DNA of 64,000 bases from Agromyces cerinus subsp. cerinus (lineage in GTDB: Bacteria; Actinomycetota; Actinomycetes; Actinomycetales; Microbacteriaceae): the NCBI RefSeq assembly GCF_900142065.1, contig NZ_FSRJ01000003.1, forward strand, positions 372,001-436,000, in the 5' to 3' direction. Under the pieces are notes generated by a model that worked only from the letters and a program-made list of their open reading frames with translations, searched no databases and had not been told where the DNA came from. Numbering within the stretch: the stretch's first letter is position 1; each line of letters begins with the position of its first letter. This document shows, one piece after another, positions 60,548-64,000 of this stretch. The translations under genes and the position numbers were made by a program.

Positions 60548-61354
60548 ATGACCCGAGCCCTGGTGGTGATACCCACCTACAACGAGCGCGAGAACATCGC
60601 TGCGATCGTCTCCCGTGTGCGCACCGCCGTGCCCGCGGCAAGCGTGCTCGTCGTCGACGACTCCTCGCCCGACGGCACCGGCGTGCTCGCCGACGAGATG
60701 GCGGCGACGGATGCCTCGGTGCGGGTGCTGCACCGCACCGAGAAGAACGGCCTCGGGGCCGCGTACCTCGACGCGTTCGCCTGGGCGCTCGCCGAGGGGT
60801 TCGACCCGATCGTGCAGATGGACGCCGACGGATCGCACCAGCCGGAGCAGCTCGGGCGGTTGCTCGACGCGTTGGCGGGTGACGCTGCCGACGCCGATGC
60901 GGGCGACGCCGGCCGCCCGGTCGACCTCGTCATCGGCTCGCGCTGGATCGACGGCGGCTCGATCGAGAACTGGCCGCGCCGCCGCCAGTGGCTCTCGCGC
61001 GGCGGCAGCGCCTACGCGCGCTGGGTGCTGCGCCTGCCGACGCGGGACGCGACCGCCGGCTACCGGGCGTTCCGGGCGGATGCCCTGCGACGCATCCGCC
61101 TCGACGACGTGCACACCCGCGGCTACGGGTTCCAGGTGGACATGCTCTGGCACGCGCGTGAGGCCGGACTCGTCGTGGTGGAGGTGCCCGTCACCTTCGT
61201 GGAGCGCGAGCGCGGGCGCTCGAAGATGAGTGCCGGCATCGTGATCGAGGCGATGATCCGGGTGACCGGCTGGGGCCTGCGCAGCAGGTTCGGCCGTGGG
61301 CTGCCTCAGCCGGCGAGCAGCAACGGCTCGGAGACCAGGCGCTCGCGCGCCTGA
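60548..61354 (+). CDS. Polyprenol-phosphate mannosyltransferase (Ppm1/DPM1-like)
   Basis: A 268-residue GT2 glycosyltransferase. VVIPTYNERENIAAIV, VDDSSPDGTG near residue 35, and MDADGSHQPEQL (the DxD-type metal site) match Ppm1 enzymes that transfer mannose from GDP-mannose to polyprenol phosphate for lipoglycan and protein mannosylation. No C-terminal membrane domain or lipoprotein N-acyltransferase fusion is present. TACGAT at 60535-60540 supports ATG 60548 (leaderless); ATG 60545 is adjacent. Confidence 0.88.
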   Translation: MTRALVVIPTYNERENIAAIVSRVRTAVPAASVLVVDDSSPDGTGVLADEMAATDASVRVLHRTEKNGLGAAYLDAFAWALAEGFDPIVQMDADGSHQPEQLGRLLDALAGDAADADAGDAGRPVDLVIGSRWIDGGSIENWPRRRQWLSRGGSAYARWVLRLPTRDATAGYRAFRADALRRIRLDDVHTRGYGFQVDMLWHAREAGLVVVEVPVTFVERERGRSKMSAGIVIEAMIRVTGWGLRSRFGRGLPQPASSNGSETRRSRA

Positions 61355-61490
61355 CGCCGGGCGCCGGCGACGGCCGCTTCACCGCCGCGTTGGGACGCCT
61401 CAACCGGACGATCCGTCGGGTACCGACGACGAACGGTCGGGCGTCGGCGCGGTCGTTCCGAGAGGGTGGAGATCCACCTGAAGGAGCGAC

Positions 61491-62711
61491 ATGTCCACGA
61501 ACACCGCGAGCACCAGCGCCATCTCGCACTCGCCCGTCGACGCGGCACCGGCCGCGGATGCCCCGGGCCCCCGCAAGGCCGCATGGGCCGGCGTCGTCTC
61601 CCTCGGCCTCGGCATCTTCACGCTCGTGGCGAGCGAGTTCCTGCCGGCGAGCCTGCTCTCGCCGATCGCAGCCGACCTCGGCGTCACCGAGGGGGTCGCC
61701 GGACAGCTCGTGACCGCCACGAGCATCATCGGCATCGTCGGCGGCCCCCTCGTGGTGTCGGCGCTGCCGCGGGTCGACCGCCGCACGGTCATGGTGGGCC
61801 TCACCACGCTCGCCGTCATCTCGAACGTGCTCGTCGCCATCGCTCCGGTGTTCGGGCTCATGTTGGCCTCACGACTCCTGCTGGGCCTCGCGATCTCGGG
61901 ATTCTGGGCCATGTCACTCGCCGTGACCTCGCAGCTCGTGCCGGCCGATCGGCTGGGCCGCGCGATGACGATCGTGAACACGGGGTTGTCGCTCGCGACC
62001 ATCGCCGCGGTGCCGGCGGGCGCCGTCCTCGGTGACCTCCTCGGCTGGCGCACGGTGTTCCTCGGCGCTGCCGCGGTGGGCGTCATCGCCCTCACGGTGC
62101 AGATGGCGACGCTGCCGTCGGTGCCGCCGACCGGGGCGCCCGGCTTCGGTACCCTCGTGCGGACGGCCGCGCGGCCGGTCGTCGCGCTCGGGATCCTCTC
62201 GGTCGTGCTCATCGCGGGCGGCCATTTCGCCGGCTTCACCTACCTGCGCCCCGCCTTCGAGTCGATCGGCGAGGTCACCCCGTCGACGCTCGCGCTGCTG
62301 CTGGCGGTCTTCGGGCTCGCCTCGTTCGCAGGAAACCTGGCGGCAGGCCCGCTGGCCGATCGGCGCCTGGGCGTGCTGCTCGTCGCGGCACCGACCGCCA
62401 TCGGCGCCTCGATGGTGCTGTACGCGCTGTGGGGCGCGAACCCGGTCGTCGCGGTCGCCGTGGTGAGCGTGTGGGGTGCCGGGTTCGGTGCCGTTCCGAC
62501 GATGATCCAGACGTGGATGGCGCGCGTCGCCCCCGATCGGCTCGAGAGCGCGGGCGGACTCATCGTGGCCGCCTTCCAGACCGCGATCACGATCGGTGCG
62601 GCCGTCGGCGGCCTGCTCGTGGATTCGGTCGGCGTGCAGGTCGCCTTCCTCGGCGGCGGGATCTCCGCGATGCTCGGTGGCATGGTGCTCGCCACGGCGC
62701 GGCGCCGGTGA
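61491..62711 (+). CDS. MFS exporter (DHA1-type)
   Basis: A 406-residue major-facilitator protein with 12 helices. Motif A variant RVDRRTVMVG follows helix 2 and LLGLAISGFWAMSLA is the DHA1 helix-4 region; drug or sugar/nucleoside efflux relatives are likely. GAAGGA at about 61481 precedes ATG 61491. An inverted repeat CGTCGG-GTA-CCGACG at 61414-61428 lies upstream and may be an operator. Confidence 0.86.
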   Translation: MSTNTASTSAISHSPVDAAPAADAPGPRKAAWAGVVSLGLGIFTLVASEFLPASLLSPIAADLGVTEGVAGQLVTATSIIGIVGGPLVVSALPRVDRRTVMVGLTTLAVISNVLVAIAPVFGLMLASRLLLGLAISGFWAMSLAVTSQLVPADRLGRAMTIVNTGLSLATIAAVPAGAVLGDLLGWRTVFLGAAAVGVIALTVQMATLPSVPPTGAPGFGTLVRTAARPVVALGILSVVLIAGGHFAGFTYLRPAFESIGEVTPSTLALLLAVFGLASFAGNLAAGPLADRRLGVLLVAAPTAIGASMVLYALWGANPVVAVAVVSVWGAGFGAVPTMIQTWMARVAPDRLESAGGLIVAAFQTAITIGAAVGGLLVDSVGVQVAFLGGGISAMLGGMVLATARRR

Positions 62712-62818
62712 CGGGAGCCCGCGCGGACGCCGCAGCTGTCACGGAGCATCCACGAGTCGAGCGGATGCTGCTAGCTTCGCAAGACGGGCCGCGGCGGTCG
62801 GCCGTGAACCCGAGGAGA

Positions 62819-63928
62819 ATGCCCGTGCAATCCGACGCAGTGACACGTTCAGCATCCGATGCGGTCTCCGCGCCCGCGAAGGTGCTCGTGTACGGGGCCT
62901 ACGGCCACACGGGCCGCTTCGTGGTCACCGAGCTGCTCCGGCGCGGACTCCTCCCGGTGCTCTCCGGCCGGAACGGGTCGGCCTTGGAGGTGATGGCCGC
63001 AGAACTCGGGTTGGATGCTCGCCGCGCGGACGTCACCGACGCCGAGGCGATCGACGAGGCGATGCGGGACGTCGCGGCCGTCGTCAACTGCGCGGGCCCG
63101 TTCGCCCACACGACGGGGCCGTTGCTGGATGCGGCGCACCGCCGGCGGATTCCCTACGTCGACGTCGCCGCCGAGATCGAGGCGAACGAGGACACCTTCA
63201 CTCGCATCCGCGAGCGCGCCGGTGACGAAGGGGAGATCGTCGTCCCGGCGATGGCGTTCTTCGGCGGCCTGGGAGACCTGCTCGCGACCGCCGCGATGGG
63301 CGACTGGGCGGACGCGGACGCGGTGCACGTCGCGTACGGGCTCAGCAGCTGGCATCCCACTCCCGGGACTCGCGCCGCCGGCACTGTCTCGCGCGAACGA
63401 CGCGACGGCCGACACGTCACCTTCCGCGACGGCAGGCTGCAGTACGGCGAGGACGAGTCCCAGGATACGACGTGGCCCTTTCCCGAGCCCCTCGGCGTCA
63501 GGCCGGTTCGAAGCAAGTTCTCGATGGCCGACATCGTCACGATCCCCAAGCACCTGCGGGTCCGCGACGTCGACTGCTACATGACCGTCGAAGCCGTCGC
63601 AGAACTCTCATCGGCGGCCACTCCCGCACCGGTTCCCGTCGATGACGACGGCCGATCCGAGCAGACCTTCGTCGTCGATGTCGTGGTTCGGAGGGGTGCC
63701 GAGCAGCGACGCGCATCTGCTTCCGGGCAGGACATCTACGCGATCACGGGTCCGCTCGCAGCCGAAGCGGTCGACCGCATCCTCTCGGGGCGAACGCGGA
63801 CGACCGGGGTCGCGTCCGCCGGTGCGATGTTCGATCCGGCGAGCTTCCTCGACGCGCTGCACGGGGAGCTGAGCTGGACGATCGAGTCCCGCCGGCTCGC
63901 CGAACCGCCTCGATCGGACCGTTCGTAG
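62819..63928 (+). CDS. Saccharopine-dehydrogenase-like NADP-binding protein
   Basis: A 369-residue protein. The Rossmann domain is marked by VLVYGAYGHTGRFVVTELLR near residue 22 and VVNCAGPFAHTTGP near 92. The second domain is the trans-acting saccharopine-dehydrogenase-like fold. ATG 62819 sits close to GAGGAG; GTG 62825 is the alternative. Members of this family in actinobacteria include membrane-lipid enoyl reductases and unknown oxidoreductases; the substrate here is unknown. Confidence 0.8.
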   Translation: MPVQSDAVTRSASDAVSAPAKVLVYGAYGHTGRFVVTELLRRGLLPVLSGRNGSALEVMAAELGLDARRADVTDAEAIDEAMRDVAAVVNCAGPFAHTTGPLLDAAHRRRIPYVDVAAEIEANEDTFTRIRERAGDEGEIVVPAMAFFGGLGDLLATAAMGDWADADAVHVAYGLSSWHPTPGTRAAGTVSRERRDGRHVTFRDGRLQYGEDESQDTTWPFPEPLGVRPVRSKFSMADIVTIPKHLRVRDVDCYMTVEAVAELSSAATPAPVPVDDDGRSEQTFVVDVVVRRGAEQRRASASGQDIYAITGPLAAEAVDRILSGRTRTTGVASAGAMFDPASFLDALHGELSWTIESRRLAEPPRSDRS

Positions 63929-63934
63929 TGCGGG

Positions 63935-64000
63935 TCAGGCGACGGGCTGCAGGACACTCCGTCGCCACAGGCTCGGTGCGACGCCGTTGTGGCGGCGGAA
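63935..64000 (-). CDS. C-terminal tail of an AraC-family regulator
   Basis: The last 22 codons of a minus-strand gene cut by the window end read FRRHNGVAPSLWRRSVLQPVA before a stop at 63935. FRRHNGVAPSLWR is the closing motif of the AraC/XylS DNA-binding domain (compare FRRHFGVSPSAYR). It is convergent with the saccharopine-dehydrogenase-like gene. Confidence 0.8.
   Translation of the reverse strand, partial: FRRHNGVAPSLWRRSVLQPVA

Overview
The window is a high-GC actinobacterial chromosome segment. Near-total G/C at third codon positions, many GTG/TTG starts, leaderless promoters and a mycothiol-type actinobacterial gene repertoire (F420-dependent LLM oxidoreductase, WYL regulator, Ppm-type mannosyltransferase, fused PutA) point to the Microbacteriaceae, with an Agromyces-like relative as my best guess. 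That placement is inference. I see no rRNA, tRNA, CRISPR array, prophage or intact insertion sequence.

Layout. 1-1.1 kb: cut-off maltokinase/glucosamine-kinase-like gene. 1.2-10.1 kb: polyamine module, with a PotD-PotB-PotC-PotA-type ABC importer, a TetR regulator with an operator, then a coupled operon of a UDP-type glycosyltransferase, a PuuB-like FAD amine oxidase and a PatD-like aminobutyraldehyde dehydrogenase. 10.2-15.5 kb: FAD monooxygenase divergent from its TetR, tRNA hydroxylase TrhO, SDR, a second TetR-family gene and an XRE-cupin regulator. 15.6-19.9 kb: ureohydrolase, TPP-dependent decarboxylase-like enzyme and Na+/solute symporter behind a strong promoter with an operator; I read this as a 2-ketoarginine/guanidinobutyrate module. 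19.95-20.7 kb: gene-poor stretch with a terminator, a long nested stem-loop and four 117-bp tandem repeats bounded by 18-bp inverted ends.

20.7-28.8 kb: ArsR, LysE exporter, 3-hydroxyisobutyryl-CoA hydrolase and a GntR-controlled methylcitrate cluster (prpD-prpB-prpC), which together join valine breakdown to propionyl-CoA oxidation; then a RibD_C-type reductase and a thioesterase. 28.8-36.2 kb: AI-2E-family exporter, SRPBCC protein, small membrane proteins, a CrtI-like oxidoreductase, and a DrrAB-type ABC exporter divergent from a WYL regulator. 36.2-41.3 kb: AraC regulator, 1110-residue DUF5107/TPR protein and aldose-1-epimerase. 41.3-46.5 kb: META lipoprotein, LysR and bifunctional PutA.

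46.5-51.5 kb: membrane protein, RimK-type zinc protease, RimK ligase with a fused RCK_C domain, two paralogous short GntR regulators, and Lrp. 51.6-57.2 kb: LLM oxidoreductase, two tandem paralogous membrane proteins, a structured leader, then DDAH-like hydrolase and ornithine aminotransferase, and a histidine phosphatase. 57.2-64 kb: DUF4097 lipoprotein, alpha/beta hydrolase, POT peptide transporter, dolichol-phosphate-mannose-synthase-like enzyme, MFS exporter, saccharopine-dehydrogenase-like protein and the tail of an AraC gene.

Taken together, many genes feed nitrogen-rich amines to glutamate: polyamine uptake and oxidation, guanidino-compound hydrolysis, arginine to ornithine to glutamate semialdehyde (DDAH-like, RocD) and proline/P5C oxidation (PutA). 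Four things stand out: the 117-bp array, the RimK-RCK_C fusion, an in-frame dispersed repeat inside several genes, and a GGATGCC word enriched on both strands.
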